A stretch of DNA of 64,000 nt. Origin: Bacillota bacterium (GTDB lineage: Bacteria > Bacillota > Clostridia > Acetivibrionales > DSM-1351). Below, piece after piece: positions 33,841-43,317 of this stretch. The notes under the pieces were generated by a model that made no database searches, was not told where the DNA came from, and saw only the letters and a program-made list of their open reading frames with translations. The DNA lies in the NCBI GenBank assembly GCA_023400235.1, contig JAEXFI010000012.1, positions 262,379 to 326,378 of the forward strand. The letters are read 5' to 3'. Positions within the stretch are counted from its first letter, which is position 1. Each line of letters starts with the position of its first letter. The position numbers and the translations under genes were made by a program.

Positions 33841-35568
33841 TTATTTTGTTTCTCCAAGCTTTACCTGAAATGTCTTTGTACTGCCTTCCCTGTATATTTC
33901 TACAGAAACAGTATCTCCAGGCTTATGCCTGTTTTTCTCGTCTTCAAGCTCTGCAAAGGACTTTATAGTCTTACCCGCGAACTTGGTTATTACGTCTCCT
34001 GCCTGAATACCCGCTTTTTCAGCAGCTCCCAGCAATTCTACATCTGACACGTATACACCCATGGGCATTTTATTGTCTTTGGCAAAATCTTCAGTGTATC
34101 TCTGATCTACGGTTATACCAAGATAAGGCTTTGGTATATAGGTGTTTTTTATCAATTCATCTGATATCCTCTTTGCATCATTTACGGGAATAGCAAAGCC
34201 AAGTCCTTCAAAACCTGTAGCAACCATTTTGACAGTATTTACCCCAATCAGCTGACCCTTGATATTTACCAGTGCACCGCCGCTGTTTCCGGGATTTATG
34301 GCAGCATCTGTCTGGACAAGCTTTATTTTTCTCCCCCCATCCAGTTGAACAGTTCTGTTTAAGCCGCTGATCACCCCCTGGGTAACAGAGCCCATGTATT
34401 CCAAACCGCCTGGATTTCCTATGGCAATGGCTGGCTCCCCTATCTTCAGGTCATCAGAATTCCCAAATTCCACTGCGTTTAGATTCTTCTCATTTATTTT
34501 CAGCACTGCCAGATCCGTCTTGGAATCATAGCCTTTGACTTCAGCTGTATATGCCTTGTCAATCTTGTTTGGAAGGAACACTTCTATCTTCGCTCCAAGC
34601 TGAACTTTTCTGGTTCTATCGTTCAGAGCGTTTTCAATAACATGGTGGTTTGTCAGAATGTAGCCGTCGGAGCTGATAATTATACCTGAACCCTCCCCGC
34701 CCGCGGATTGCACACCGAACAAATCGTTTGCATTCTGATACGTGGTTCTTATGCCTACGACAGAAGGTCCCACTTTTTCAGCCACACTTGTTACAGCCGA
34801 TTCGGAGGTCTGAACTATCTCTACTCTTTTGAGTTCTCCCGAAGGTGTTTGAGAATTCCTGGCACTGTCTGTCAGGCCGCTTCCAAAAAAGCTCTTGAGC
34901 TCAGGCTGAATCATGGGTGCTACACCCAGCAGCATTACCGTAAGTATTGCTCCCCCAATAATCGAACTGACAATGGATACCAAAACATACTTCCATGCCT
35001 CTGATTTCTTTTGGGTGTTCTTGTAGTTTTCACGATAATAGTTGTTATAGTTTTGACCGCCCATATTCTGAATATTCTGAGGGTGGATATTTCCCTGGGG
35101 ATTGTTATTCACCGGCCAGACCCTCTGTGTCTCATTCATATTGCTTGGTGCATTGAACGGCCTGCTGCCTGGAAAATTGCTCTGCTGCCCCCTGTCAGTA
35201 TGAGGCGTAAAACCCCTACTGCCGTCGGGTGCCGCAAATGGCCGGGTGGCCTCCAAGCCGTCAGCATCGGTTGTTTCTCCTGAATCTGCAGTAAAGTCTT
35301 CTGATTTATGGTCACTGTCCGAATTTAAGCTTTCAGGGGCCGTGGCATTTGAAATATCAGCTGCTTGAGCGGCTGTTTCAACCTCTTCTGCGGAATTTGC
35401 TGCGGAATCTGCTGCAGAATTTGCAGCGGAATCTGCTTCGGTCTCGGACTTATATATATCAGAACTGTTTTCATCCTGCGAAACTTTAACCTCGTTTTCT
35501 TCCAGATTATTCAGTATGTTATTAAGTTCTGCTGTTACATCATTTTTTTCATTTTTATCGTCAAACAT
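33841..35568 (-). CDS. HtrA-type membrane serine protease with PDZ domain
   Basis: A 575-residue envelope quality-control protease. Residues 1-190 are cytoplasmic, acidic and low-complexity, with an alanine/serine repeat near 47-62 (AANSAADSAANSAEE) followed by an Asn/Gln-rich part. One membrane helix spans about 194-216. The extracytoplasmic trypsin-like domain has the triad His309 (ILTNHHVIENA), Asp352 (KTDLAVLKI) and Ser429 (NPGNSGGALVN). A single PDZ domain closes the protein. It lies just downstream of a histidine kinase/response regulator pair on the same strand, reminiscent of CssRS control of HtrA in Bacillus. Confidence 0.93.
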   Translation of the reverse strand: MFDDKNEKNDVTAELNNILNNLEENEVKVSQDENSSDIYKSETEADSAANSAADSAANSAEEVETAAQAADISNATAPESLNSDSDHKSEDFTADSGETTDADGLEATRPFAAPDGSRGFTPHTDRGQQSNFPGSRPFNAPSNMNETQRVWPVNNNPQGNIHPQNIQNMGGQNYNNYYRENYKNTQKKSEAWKYVLVSIVSSIIGGAILTVMLLGVAPMIQPELKSFFGSGLTDSARNSQTPSGELKRVEIVQTSESAVTSVAEKVGPSVVGIRTTYQNANDLFGVQSAGGEGSGIIISSDGYILTNHHVIENALNDRTRKVQLGAKIEVFLPNKIDKAYTAEVKGYDSKTDLAVLKINEKNLNAVEFGNSDDLKIGEPAIAIGNPGGLEYMGSVTQGVISGLNRTVQLDGGRKIKLVQTDAAINPGNSGGALVNIKGQLIGVNTVKMVATGFEGLGFAIPVNDAKRISDELIKNTYIPKPYLGITVDQRYTEDFAKDNKMPMGVYVSDVELLGAAEKAGIQAGDVITKFAGKTIKSFAELEDEKNRHKPGDTVSVEIYREGSTKTFQVKLGETK

Positions 35569-35639
35569 TGAAAAGTCCCCTTTCTCAACAATATATTTAT
35601 ATTTTAATTGTGTTATTTTAAAAAACTATGAACAAAGTG

Positions 35640-37163
35640 TTAATCTTCTATATTATATTTATAAATGTCCATGCTGAAAGTAAATTTAGTTCCTGCTCCT
35701 ATTTCGCTTTCCACCCAGATTTCCTGTTTGTGCTCATTAATGATGTTCTTTACGATTGCCAGCCCAAGACCGGTACCGGTTTTATCCTTTCCTCTGGATT
35801 TGTCCGACTTGAAAAATCTGTCCCAGATTCTTTTCTGCTCATTTTCATCAATACCGATGCCCTCATCCTTTACTGAAATCAAAACCTTATCTTTATTCTT
35901 TACAGTTTCTAAAATAATTTTCCCGTTTTCATTTGAAAATTTAACCGCATTATGCAGCAGATTTATTACAACTCTTTCGATTGAATCCTTGTCACCTGTT
36001 ACCAGCAGATTCTCAGAGTCAAAATTTGCTTCTATCTCAAGATTTTTAGAGGTTATGAGGGTTTCATTTTTTATGACGCACAGTCGGATTAGTTCATTCA
36101 CATCAAAGGGCTTAATATTCAGCTTGAGTTCTCCCGCCTCCATTTTTGCCAAATCCAGCAGGTCATTTACTAGCCTGTTGAGTCGGTTTATCTCATCTCT
36201 GACAATCAACAGATAATCCTCGTGCTTTTCGTCCGGTATGGTACCATCGAGTATTCCCTCAATAAAACCGCGGATTGAGGTCATGGGTGTTCTCAGCTCG
36301 TGGGATACGTTGGCAATGAAGCCCCTGCGCATTTCCTCCAGCTTTTGAAGATCATCCGCCATTTGGTTGAAGCTGCTGGCAAGCTGTCCTATCTCATCCT
36401 TGTTTTTTACCGAGAGCCTGTTTCTGAACTCGCCGGCTGCTATGATTTTGGCTGCATTGTTTATTTGCTTCAGGGGTTTTGTAAATCTGAGGGAGAAAAC
36501 GTAAACCATCACAATAGCAAAGAAAATTGCAACTCCTCCCGACCAGACAAACAACTGGAATACTTTTGTCCTGAGTCTTTGTATTTCAGGCATTGGTGTG
36601 TGCAGATAAATACCTGCAATGGTCTGTTGCTTGCCATTACTGGGTATCACCTGAAAGGGGACTTGAATAGAAAGCCAGGAATTGCCCAACTCTTTAAATG
36701 CCTCATCATTAAAGATACCGTAAAAATTGCCAATATTCTGAATGGTGGTGCCTCCGTTTTTCATTACGTCTTCGTACATCTTGGTGTCAGGCAGCTGAAT
36801 AATATTACTCTCATCCTTGTATTTGGCCAGAGCCTCCTCTGCCCAGCTGGGATAGCAAAAGACCACCTGCCCCTTTCCGTTGACAATCCAGATGATTGAG
36901 TTGCTGTAGCCGCTGGTCTGGCTGAGAATTGTTTTAAACCACTGCTGAACCAGAACATCATCCCTGTTGTTCAGAAAGAGGATAAAGTTGCTCTTAATGT
37001 TGACTGCTGCCTGTTTCAGGGTTTCAACCTTCTCTTTTGTAGAATAATCATTTAAAAAGTAGTACAGGAAACCACCTGTAACAATATAGCTTAGAAGGAG
37101 CAGGCCTATAAATATAGTCACAAGTTTTTTAAAAATTGTTTTTTTAAATTTTAATTTTGGCAT
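35640..37163 (-). CDS. Membrane sensor histidine kinase, HAMP type
   Basis: A 507-residue class I kinase. Two membrane helices (about 14-33 and 203-226) enclose an extracytoplasmic sensor of about 170 residues. They are followed by HAMP (about 228-280), the phosphorylation helix NVSHELRTPMTSIRGF and the ATPase domain. Its N box is NLLHNAVKFSNENG, with G boxes VKDEGIGID and GTGLGLAIVKN. The ligand is unknown. It starts 5 bp after the response regulator stop codon and uses GAGGTG inside that gene's end as ribosome site, so the pair is translationally linked. Confidence 0.92.
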   Translation of the reverse strand: MPKLKFKKTIFKKLVTIFIGLLLLSYIVTGGFLYYFLNDYSTKEKVETLKQAAVNIKSNFILFLNNRDDVLVQQWFKTILSQTSGYSNSIIWIVNGKGQVVFCYPSWAEEALAKYKDESNIIQLPDTKMYEDVMKNGGTTIQNIGNFYGIFNDEAFKELGNSWLSIQVPFQVIPSNGKQQTIAGIYLHTPMPEIQRLRTKVFQLFVWSGGVAIFFAIVMVYVFSLRFTKPLKQINNAAKIIAAGEFRNRLSVKNKDEIGQLASSFNQMADDLQKLEEMRRGFIANVSHELRTPMTSIRGFIEGILDGTIPDEKHEDYLLIVRDEINRLNRLVNDLLDLAKMEAGELKLNIKPFDVNELIRLCVIKNETLITSKNLEIEANFDSENLLVTGDKDSIERVVINLLHNAVKFSNENGKIILETVKNKDKVLISVKDEGIGIDENEQKRIWDRFFKSDKSRGKDKTGTGLGLAIVKNIINEHKQEIWVESEIGAGTKFTFSMDIYKYNIED

Positions 37164-37167
37164 CCCG

Positions 37168-37854
37168 TCATTTCACCTCAAACTTATAACCCACGCCCCA
37201 CACTGTTTTCAACTGCCAGGGCTGACCTTCAAGATCAATCTTTTCCCTTACCCTTTTCACATGGACATCCACCGTCCTGGAGTCACCATAGAAATCAAAC
37301 CCCCAAACGTGCTCCAGAAGCTGCTCCCTGGTAAATACCTTGTTTGGGTTTGAGGCCAGAAAGAACAAAAGCTCCAGTTCCTTGGGAGGCAGTTCTATTA
37401 GGTTGCCCTTCAGTCTGATGGTGTAATTGCTCTTGTTTACTATGAGGTTGGGGAATACCACCTCCTGCGTATCCACATCCTTGTGCTCATACCTTCTGAG
37501 CACGGCCTTTATCCTGGCTACAAGCTCCTTTGGCTCAAAGGGCTTAACCATGTAGTCATCAGCACCCAGTTCAAGCCCCAGCACCTTGTCGAAGGTTTCT
37601 CCCTTTGCTGTGAGCATGATAATAGGTATTGAACTGACTTTTCTGATTTCTCTGCATACCTGCCAGCCATCAATACCCGGCAGCATAATATCCAGCACAA
37701 CCAGGCTGGGAGTCTGCATTTTAAAGGTCTCAACGGCATTTAATCCGTTATATGCATATAGAACCTCAAACCCTTCCTTCTGAAGGTATAGTCCGATCAG
37801 CTCACAAATATTCCTGTCATCATCAACTATTAATACTTTACTTTTGTTATTCAT
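37168..37854 (-). CDS. OmpR/PhoB-family response regulator
   Basis: A 228-residue two-domain regulator. The receiver has the acidic pocket (VDDDRN), the phospho-acceptor aspartate in LVVLDIMLPGIDGW, the switch threonine in IIMLTAKGE and the lysine in MVKPFEPKEL. The C-terminal winged helix ends VDVHVKRVREKI and VWGVGYKFEVK. It is the first gene of a three-gene leftward cluster with the kinase and htrA. It probably controls the envelope-stress protease; the family member (CssR, ResD or other) cannot be fixed from sequence alone. Confidence 0.92.
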   Translation of the reverse strand: MNNKSKVLIVDDDRNICELIGLYLQKEGFEVLYAYNGLNAVETFKMQTPSLVVLDIMLPGIDGWQVCREIRKVSSIPIIMLTAKGETFDKVLGLELGADDYMVKPFEPKELVARIKAVLRRYEHKDVDTQEVVFPNLIVNKSNYTIRLKGNLIELPPKELELLFFLASNPNKVFTREQLLEHVWGFDFYGDSRTVDVHVKRVREKIDLEGQPWQLKTVWGVGYKFEVK

Positions 37855-37961
37855 AAAGGCTCCTTAAAACCGTAATTGGTTTTGTTAATAACTTTATTAT
37901 AACAATAGTACCCCAAAATAAAATATAAAAAATAAAATGTTATTAAAAAATTAATAAATAA

Positions 37962-38016
37962 GAAAAACTCCTTGAATTATAATTAAACATTTGCGTTTAT
38001 CTATAATCCCAGGAGC
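37962..38016 (-). terminator. Terminator after spo0A
   Basis: On the minus strand CTCCTGGGATTATAG pairs with TTATAATTCAAGGAG with two internal mismatches around an A+T loop, then TTTTTCTT. Confidence 0.75.
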
Positions 38017-38058
38017 TTGTTTTAAAAATTATTTATCCCGACAAAATTTATCTATTTC

Positions 38059-38895
38059 TTACCCGACCTTCAATTCCAATCTCAGTTTGTCTGCTATCAT
38101 TGCTATAAATTCGGAGTTTGTGGGCTTGCCCTTTCCGATATTTACAGTATATCCGAACAAAGCGTCAATGGCATCAACCTGACCTCTGCTCCACGCAACC
38201 TCTATAGCATGACGAATGGCTCTCTCTACTCTGCTTGGAGTTGTGTTATATTCTTTTGCTATGCTTGGGTACAAAAGCTTGGTTATAGAATTTATGACAT
38301 CCAAATCCTTTACAACCATCATTATGGCATCTCTCAAATACTGATAGCCTTTAATATGAGCTGGTACCCCGATTTCGTGCATGATATTTGTAACTTCTAC
38401 TTCCAGGTTTCTGGATGCATTTGCAATATGTACCGGTTTTCTTTCTGTAAACATATCGTTTTTATGTACAGAAATAGATGAAGATATGGATGTTGAAACA
38501 GATGGAACATAAGAACTGTCTTTTAGCTGACGTATTCTGTTAACCAATACATCCATGTCGAAAGGCTTAACAATATAGTATTCAGCACCTAACGCAAGAG
38601 CACGCTGTGTGATCTTATCCTGTCCAACGGCTGATAAGACAATGAACAATGGTTTCTTATCCATGTTGGATGTTGCGATTTTCTCTAGTACTCCCAGACC
38701 ATCAAGATGCGGCATAATAATGTCAAGAATTGCGATATCGGGAGTATTCTGAAGAATCAAATCAACTGCTTCAAAACCGTCCCTTGCCAGACCGACTACT
38801 TCAATGTCATTTTGGTTTGACAGATATTCACATAAGATATCGCCGAACTCCCTATTATCGTCTGCAATAAGAACATTAATTTTTTTACTACTCAC
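38059..38895 (-). CDS. spo0A: Sporulation master regulator Spo0A
   Basis: From the GTG at 38895 (VSSKKINVLIADDNRE, GGGGGG site upstream) the protein has 278 residues, the usual length. The receiver domain has its acidic pair, the phosphorylated aspartate in AILDIIMPHLDG, and the lysine in YIVKPFDMDVL. A serine-rich linker leads to the effector domain, where SRVERAIRHAIEVAWSRG is the DNA-recognition helix that reads 0A boxes. It follows spoIVB on the same strand, the classical neighbourhood. Its promoter contains a near-0A box in the spacer (separate entry). Confidence 0.97.
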   Translation of the reverse strand: MSSKKINVLIADDNREFGDILCEYLSNQNDIEVVGLARDGFEAVDLILQNTPDIAILDIIMPHLDGLGVLEKIATSNMDKKPLFIVLSAVGQDKITQRALALGAEYYIVKPFDMDVLVNRIRQLKDSSYVPSVSTSISSSISVHKNDMFTERKPVHIANASRNLEVEVTNIMHEIGVPAHIKGYQYLRDAIMMVVKDLDVINSITKLLYPSIAKEYNTTPSRVERAIRHAIEVAWSRGQVDAIDALFGYTVNIGKGKPTNSEFIAMIADKLRLELKVG

Positions 38896-38942
38896 ACCAT
38901 AACCCCCCAAGTTTTTATTTTTCCAAAATATGTCATGCATCT

Positions 38943-38971
38943 ATTATATTTTGAACTCGACATAATTTCAA
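38943..38971 (-). promoter_or_regulatory. spo0A promoter with embedded 0A-like box
   Basis: On the minus strand TTGAAA (38966-38971) and a perfect TATAAT (38943-38948) are 17 bp apart. TGTCGAG at 38956-38962 in the spacer differs by one base from the 0A-box core TGTCGAA. The remaining spacer up to spoIVB (to 39163) is A+T rich with no gene. Autoregulation is an inference. Confidence 0.55.
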
Positions 38972-39164
38972 GTTTTTTACACTAATTGCCTAAGTCAATT
39001 ATTCATTTGCAAAAACAAAATTCACTGTCTACGCCTTAATACTACCATATTTCTCTATATTATAAAATAATAATATAAATTAAAAAAACTTGAATTATTG
39101 CCCAAAATAAAATAAATATGAAAAGACATACTGTTAATTAATACCCAGAATTTTAATAATTAAA

Positions 39165-39199
39165 CTGAATCTACCAGAAATTTCTTGGCAGATTCAGCT
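39165..39199 (-). terminator. Terminator after spoIVB
   Basis: CTGAATCTGCCA pairs with TGGTAGATTCAG around AGAAATTTC, followed by TTTAATTATT on the minus strand. This separates spoIVB from spo0A transcription. Confidence 0.85.
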
Positions 39200-39206
39200 T
39201 AATTTA

Positions 39207-40532
39207 TTAGCCTGCTCTAAGCTCTCCCCCGAAAGCCGTTGTCTTTTCATTGATATTTTTAAGCATCCATTCGATAAATATGCCGTAGCCTCTGGATGGA
39301 TCATTAACAAGGACATGAGTTACCGCACCTATTAATTTACCATTTTGTATTATAGGGCTTCCGGACATCCCCTGAACTATTCCTCCGGTTGAATTCAGGA
39401 GTCTTTTATCGGTCACTCTTATTACCATTCCCTTTGGCCCGCTAAAGGATTGCCTTGCAACCTTTTCAATATAAATACTGAATTCCTGAATTTCATTGCC
39501 TTCAATATTTGAAAGTATTGTAGCAGGTCCTACTTTTACCTGCCCCCTTATTCCAATGGGATATAATCTTTGTTTTATAAGCCTGTGATTTTCGAATACC
39601 TTTCCATATATTCCAAAATCATCGTTTTTAAAGATATTACCCATAGGAGGCTTGTTTTCCATAAATATTCCCTTTAGCTCACCAGGAGTTCCCTGCTCCC
39701 CCTTCTTTATGGCTATGATATTTGACTCCAGCACCTCTCCGCTGCTTACAGGCATCAGCATGCCGGTGTCCACATCTGTGATTCCGTGTCCCAGGGCTCC
39801 GAAATTCCCCGTTTCCGGGTCATAAAAGGTTAGGGTGCCTATTCCCGCAGTACTGTCCCTTACCCAAAGGCCAATATGATATTTTCTGTCATTGACACCT
39901 TCAACGGGAGCTATTGTGGTGGTATAAACCGTATCTGCCCTTTTATACTTTATATCCAGCTTACCGCCCTTACTGCTGTCAATCTGCTTGATCATATCCC
40001 GTATGTCGTTCAGCTTCTTACTGTTTATTTCATAGATGATGTCACCTGCCTTTATCCCGCCGTCCTTTGCCGGAGCTGCCCTCATTCCGTTTTGAGCATC
40101 TACTTCACTGACTCCGATTACCAGTATACCGTCCATTTTTATCTTTACACCTACAGTATTGCCGCATGCCGCTAGCTTTTTACTTGGAATAATATCAACC
40201 TGCATGGTCTTAAGCGGAATTACCCCAAAGGCTTTAAAATTCAACCTGACGGTGCCTTTTTTCTGGGTTTTGAAGGCCAGAGGAGATATCAGTTCCAGGT
40301 AATTGCCGCTTGCCTTGATACTGTTGTTATTCAGTTTTAAAACCTCCCTGTTGTCAGCTTTTATATTTACAAAGTAAAGACTTTTAAAATTGTAAATATA
40401 TTCTTCGCCTTCCAACAGCGTCAATCTTTCAGGTATAACGGAAAATGCCTGCAAATAGCTTAGTGTAACCACGCAAAAGCAGACAAATAGTAATACAAAC
40501 AGCTTTTTTTTATTGGATTTTAAATAGTGCAT
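39207..40532 (-). CDS. spoIVB: SpoIVB peptidase
   Basis: A 441-residue serine peptidase secreted from the forespore that activates pro-sigma-K processing by cutting SpoIVFA. An N-terminal anchor (about 10-30) is followed by a PDZ domain (about 130-210, with GGIKAGDIIYEINSKKL). The S55 peptidase domain has the histidine in NFGALGHGITDVD and the active serine in GIVQGMSGSPIIQ. All key residues are intact. AGGAGC precedes the ATG. It is upstream of spo0A and downstream of recN, as in most spore formers. Confidence 0.96.
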   Translation of the reverse strand: MHYLKSNKKKLFVLLFVCFCVVTLSYLQAFSVIPERLTLLEGEEYIYNFKSLYFVNIKADNREVLKLNNNSIKASGNYLELISPLAFKTQKKGTVRLNFKAFGVIPLKTMQVDIIPSKKLAACGNTVGVKIKMDGILVIGVSEVDAQNGMRAAPAKDGGIKAGDIIYEINSKKLNDIRDMIKQIDSSKGGKLDIKYKRADTVYTTTIAPVEGVNDRKYHIGLWVRDSTAGIGTLTFYDPETGNFGALGHGITDVDTGMLMPVSSGEVLESNIIAIKKGEQGTPGELKGIFMENKPPMGNIFKNDDFGIYGKVFENHRLIKQRLYPIGIRGQVKVGPATILSNIEGNEIQEFSIYIEKVARQSFSGPKGMVIRVTDKRLLNSTGGIVQGMSGSPIIQNGKLIGAVTHVLVNDPSRGYGIFIEWMLKNINEKTTAFGGELRAG

Positions 40533-40846
40533 TTAATCACGCTCCTGATAAATAAAATACCGTTTTCTGGCTGCTTGCTTCTTTTTCGCATATTATTCCA
40601 ATGAGAACAAAGCCACGCAATTTTACGTGTGCGTGACCTTGCAATCATAATCATAAGTTAACCTTTATAGATTTTTATTATTCAAGTAAAATAAAACATG
40701 GCAGGTAATTAAAACTCAAAACAAGGTGAATTGAAGTTTTTAAATCTTCAAAATGAAAATGCTGAAAAATCAAGCAGATATTATATAATTCAGACTTTGA
40801 AAATTGTTAATAGAATTTTATGTATTTTGAAAAAGAAACGATTAAG

Positions 40847-40886
40847 CAAATAAAAATCATATAATAATGTACATGATTTTTATTTG
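40847..40886. repeat. 14-bp perfect inverted repeat upstream of spoIVB
   Basis: CAAATAAAAATCAT (40847-40860) and ATGATTTTTATTTG (40873-40886) flank a 12-nt spacer in the 465-bp recN-spoIVB gap. No T-run follows. The rest of that gap (from 40533) shows no gene. Confidence 0.6.
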
Positions 40887-40917
40887 GAAGCAAAATTGAA
40901 TAACCATTTTTTTGAAA

Positions 40918-40982
40918 AGAAAGTGTTGTCCCAATGTCAATTACTATGGAGTTAATCTTTAACCTCAGCACAACACTTTTAA
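40918..40982 (-). terminator. Terminator after recN
   Basis: AAAGTGTTGT and ACAACACTTT form a 9-10 bp stem around a 40-nt loop. On the minus strand it ends in CTTTCTTTTC. The large loop lowers certainty. Confidence 0.6.
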
Positions 40983-40997
40983 AATAATGAATAACTA

Positions 40998-42701
40998 CTA
41001 ATTTTTTCTTTTGAACAGCTCCGCAGCCTCTATAAGCTCCTCTGAGTGCTTAAGAGCCAAAGCAGTTATGTCAGAGCCCCCGATAATCCTGGCAATTTCC
41101 TGAACCCTGCCTTCATGGTCCAATTTTCCCACCGAAGTGCGGGTACTTTCTCCATCTGAACTCTTTTCAATATACAGGTGATTATCCGCCATACATGCCA
41201 ACTGAGACAGATGCGTCACACAGAGTACCTGATGGGTTTTAGATATGTAGGACAGCTTTTCTCCAACTTTTTGAGCAGCCTTCCCGCTAATGCCCGTATC
41301 AATTTCATCAAAAATCAAGGTGGGGATTTGGTCCACATTTGCCAAAATTGTTTTTATGGCCAGCATTATTCTGGACATCTCACCGCCCGAAGCTATTTTG
41401 CTCAGCGGCTTAAGAGGTTCTCCCACATTACTGGAAATAAGGAATTCAGCAGTATTCAAGCCATTCTTTGTAAAGCTTCTTTCAGTCTCGTTGTAAGAGA
41501 GCTGAACCATGAAGCTGGAATTCTTCATTTCAAGGTTTTCAAGCTCAGCTGTGACGTTCTCTTCCAGCTCCCTTGCAGCCTTTCCCCTCTGTGCATTGAG
41601 CCTGGCCGCACTTTCAAGCAGCTTTTGCCCCAGCGCTGCCAGCTGTTTGCTCAATTCTTCAACCAAGCTCTCACTCTGCAGCAGTTCATCATATTCCTTT
41701 TGGGAGACCTCCAGAAATTCCAGTACCGCTTCCACAGTCCCGCCGTATTTTCTCTTCATCCGGGAAATGATATCCAGCCGTTCATCAATGCAGGTCAATT
41801 CCTCCGGACTGAATTCATCGGCCTCACGCCTGTTCCGCAGGTCATCACATATATCCTCCAGCTGGTAAATCACGGATTCCAGCTTCTCAGACACGGCATT
41901 CAATAAAGAATCGTATTTAAGTATGGCAGACAGCTCCTGTAAGGCCTTGTTTGAGTTATACAAGGCCGACTTTCCCGAATCATTTCCTTCGCTGAGCAAT
42001 TCGTATGCCTTAACAACAGAATTCATTATTTTTTCGGAATGCGCCAGAATCTGACGCTTTGCAAGCAGCTTTTCATCTTCTCCTGCCTTAAGTTTTGCAT
42101 TTGTTATTTCATCAATTTGAAAATTCAGCATATCCATACGCCTGGCCATCTCGCCCTTATCGCCTGCTAAGGCTCCCAGCCTTGATCTGATGGCTTTATA
42201 CTGTGAATAAAGCTCCAGGTATTCACTTTTGACAGCTTCTACGTCAGCCCCCCCAAAAGCATCCAGCAGCTCTATATGCGTTTCGGTTTTTAAAAGCGAC
42301 TGGTTGTCATGCTGTCCATGTATATCCAGAAGCAGCTCTCCGATTTGCTTCAGCATTGACACATTTACCAATCTGCCATTAACCCTGCAGGTATTTTTCC
42401 CGGACAGGCTTATTTCCCTTGACAAAATTATGCTTCCATCCTCAGAAGCAATGCCTGCCTCCTCCAGGATATGGTCTATTCCGGGATTACTGTATTGGAA
42501 TACCGCCTCAATAATCGCCTTATCCTTGCCGGTCCTGATCAGCTCCTTTGACACTCTTTCGCCAAGAACAGCATTTATGGAATCTATTAAAATTGATTTA
42601 CCGGCACCTGTCTCTCCTGTCAATACATTCAGTCCCTGTGCAATTTCAAGGCTCAACCGGTCAATAAGTGCTATATTTTGAATATCAAGCTGTGTCAGCA
42701 T
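40998..42701 (-). CDS. recN: DNA repair protein RecN
   Basis: A 567-residue SMC-like ATPase that holds broken DNA ends for recombination repair. The N-terminal head has Walker A TGETGAGKSILIDSI (about residues 29-43). Two long coiled-coil arms (about 150-390) flank a centre, and the C-terminal head has the signature IASGGEMSRIMLAI, Walker B LIFDEIDTGISG and the H loop CVTHLSQLA. The length is normal. It directly follows argR, as in Bacillus and clostridia. GGAGG precedes the ATG. Confidence 0.96.
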   Translation of the reverse strand: MLTQLDIQNIALIDRLSLEIAQGLNVLTGETGAGKSILIDSINAVLGERVSKELIRTGKDKAIIEAVFQYSNPGIDHILEEAGIASEDGSIILSREISLSGKNTCRVNGRLVNVSMLKQIGELLLDIHGQHDNQSLLKTETHIELLDAFGGADVEAVKSEYLELYSQYKAIRSRLGALAGDKGEMARRMDMLNFQIDEITNAKLKAGEDEKLLAKRQILAHSEKIMNSVVKAYELLSEGNDSGKSALYNSNKALQELSAILKYDSLLNAVSEKLESVIYQLEDICDDLRNRREADEFSPEELTCIDERLDIISRMKRKYGGTVEAVLEFLEVSQKEYDELLQSESLVEELSKQLAALGQKLLESAARLNAQRGKAARELEENVTAELENLEMKNSSFMVQLSYNETERSFTKNGLNTAEFLISSNVGEPLKPLSKIASGGEMSRIMLAIKTILANVDQIPTLIFDEIDTGISGKAAQKVGEKLSYISKTHQVLCVTHLSQLACMADNHLYIEKSSDGESTRTSVGKLDHEGRVQEIARIIGGSDITALALKHSEELIEAAELFKRKN

Positions 42702-42745
42702 AATAACCTCCTATTGCTTGCATGGCTTTAATCCAAGGAGAAATA

Positions 42746-43198
42746 TTACTTTCCTATCATTTTGCAAAATTTATTTACTATTTCTTCAGCAATTTTTTCT
42801 GCTCTGCAGACCATAATAAGTGTATCATCCCCTGCAATTGTTCCAAGAATCTCCTGCCACTTAAGGGAGTCAATGGCTGATGCCGCCGCCTGAGCCATTC
42901 CCGACAGGGTTTTGACAACTACTATATTATTTGCATAGTCACTTGAAACATAAGCTTCCGTAAGAATTGTAATAAGCCTGTTTGATACCTGGCTCTCCGT
43001 CTGTGAAAAGGTTGCATATTTATACCTGCCGTCGGGAGACATGACCTTAATGAGCCTCAAATCCTTAATGTCTCTGGATACGGTAGCCTGGGTAACATCC
43101 ATGCCCTGATTCTTGAGCTTTTCTGCCAGCTCTTCCTGTGTTTCAATTACGTTGCTTTCAATTATCTCCAAAATCTTGGCATGCCTGTTGTATTTCAT
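42746..43198 (-). CDS. argR: Arginine repressor ArgR/AhrC
   Basis: From the ATG at 43198 (MKYNRHAKILEIIES, GGAGAT site) the protein has 150 residues, the family length; the longer frame to 43231 lacks a start signal. The N-terminal winged helix contains ETQEELAEKL and DVTQATVSRDIKDLRLIK, the DNA-recognition element. The C-terminal domain has IAGDDTLIMVCR, where the GDDT arginine-binding site lies. It forms hexamers with arginine and controls arginine metabolism. It sits between nadK and recN. Confidence 0.96.
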   Translation of the reverse strand: MKYNRHAKILEIIESNVIETQEELAEKLKNQGMDVTQATVSRDIKDLRLIKVMSPDGRYKYATFSQTESQVSNRLITILTEAYVSSDYANNIVVVKTLSGMAQAAASAIDSLKWQEILGTIAGDDTLIMVCRAEKIAEEIVNKFCKMIGK

Positions 43199-43264
43199 AC
43201 TAATCTCCATTCTGCTGCCATGCAGCGACAAAAATTATGAAGGAAAGCGCTTGCAGTCTTATGC

Positions 43265-43308
43265 AAAGCGAAGCTCCTCAAGGTATGACTAAATGCCTGC
43301 TTCGCTTT
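43265..43308. repeat. Stem-loop between nadK and argR
   Basis: AAAGCGAAGC (43265-43274) pairs perfectly with GCTTCGCTTT (43299-43308). The T-run follows on the plus strand only, opposite to the genes, so it is probably an RNA-processing or structural hairpin in the polycistronic message rather than a terminator for it. Confidence 0.55.
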
Positions 43309-43317
43309 TTCCACGCT

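Noticed and set aside
41178..41906. 242-codon open frame on the plus strand
   Set aside because: It is exactly antisense to recN, without a ribosome site or recognisable protein; a shadow of recN codon usage.
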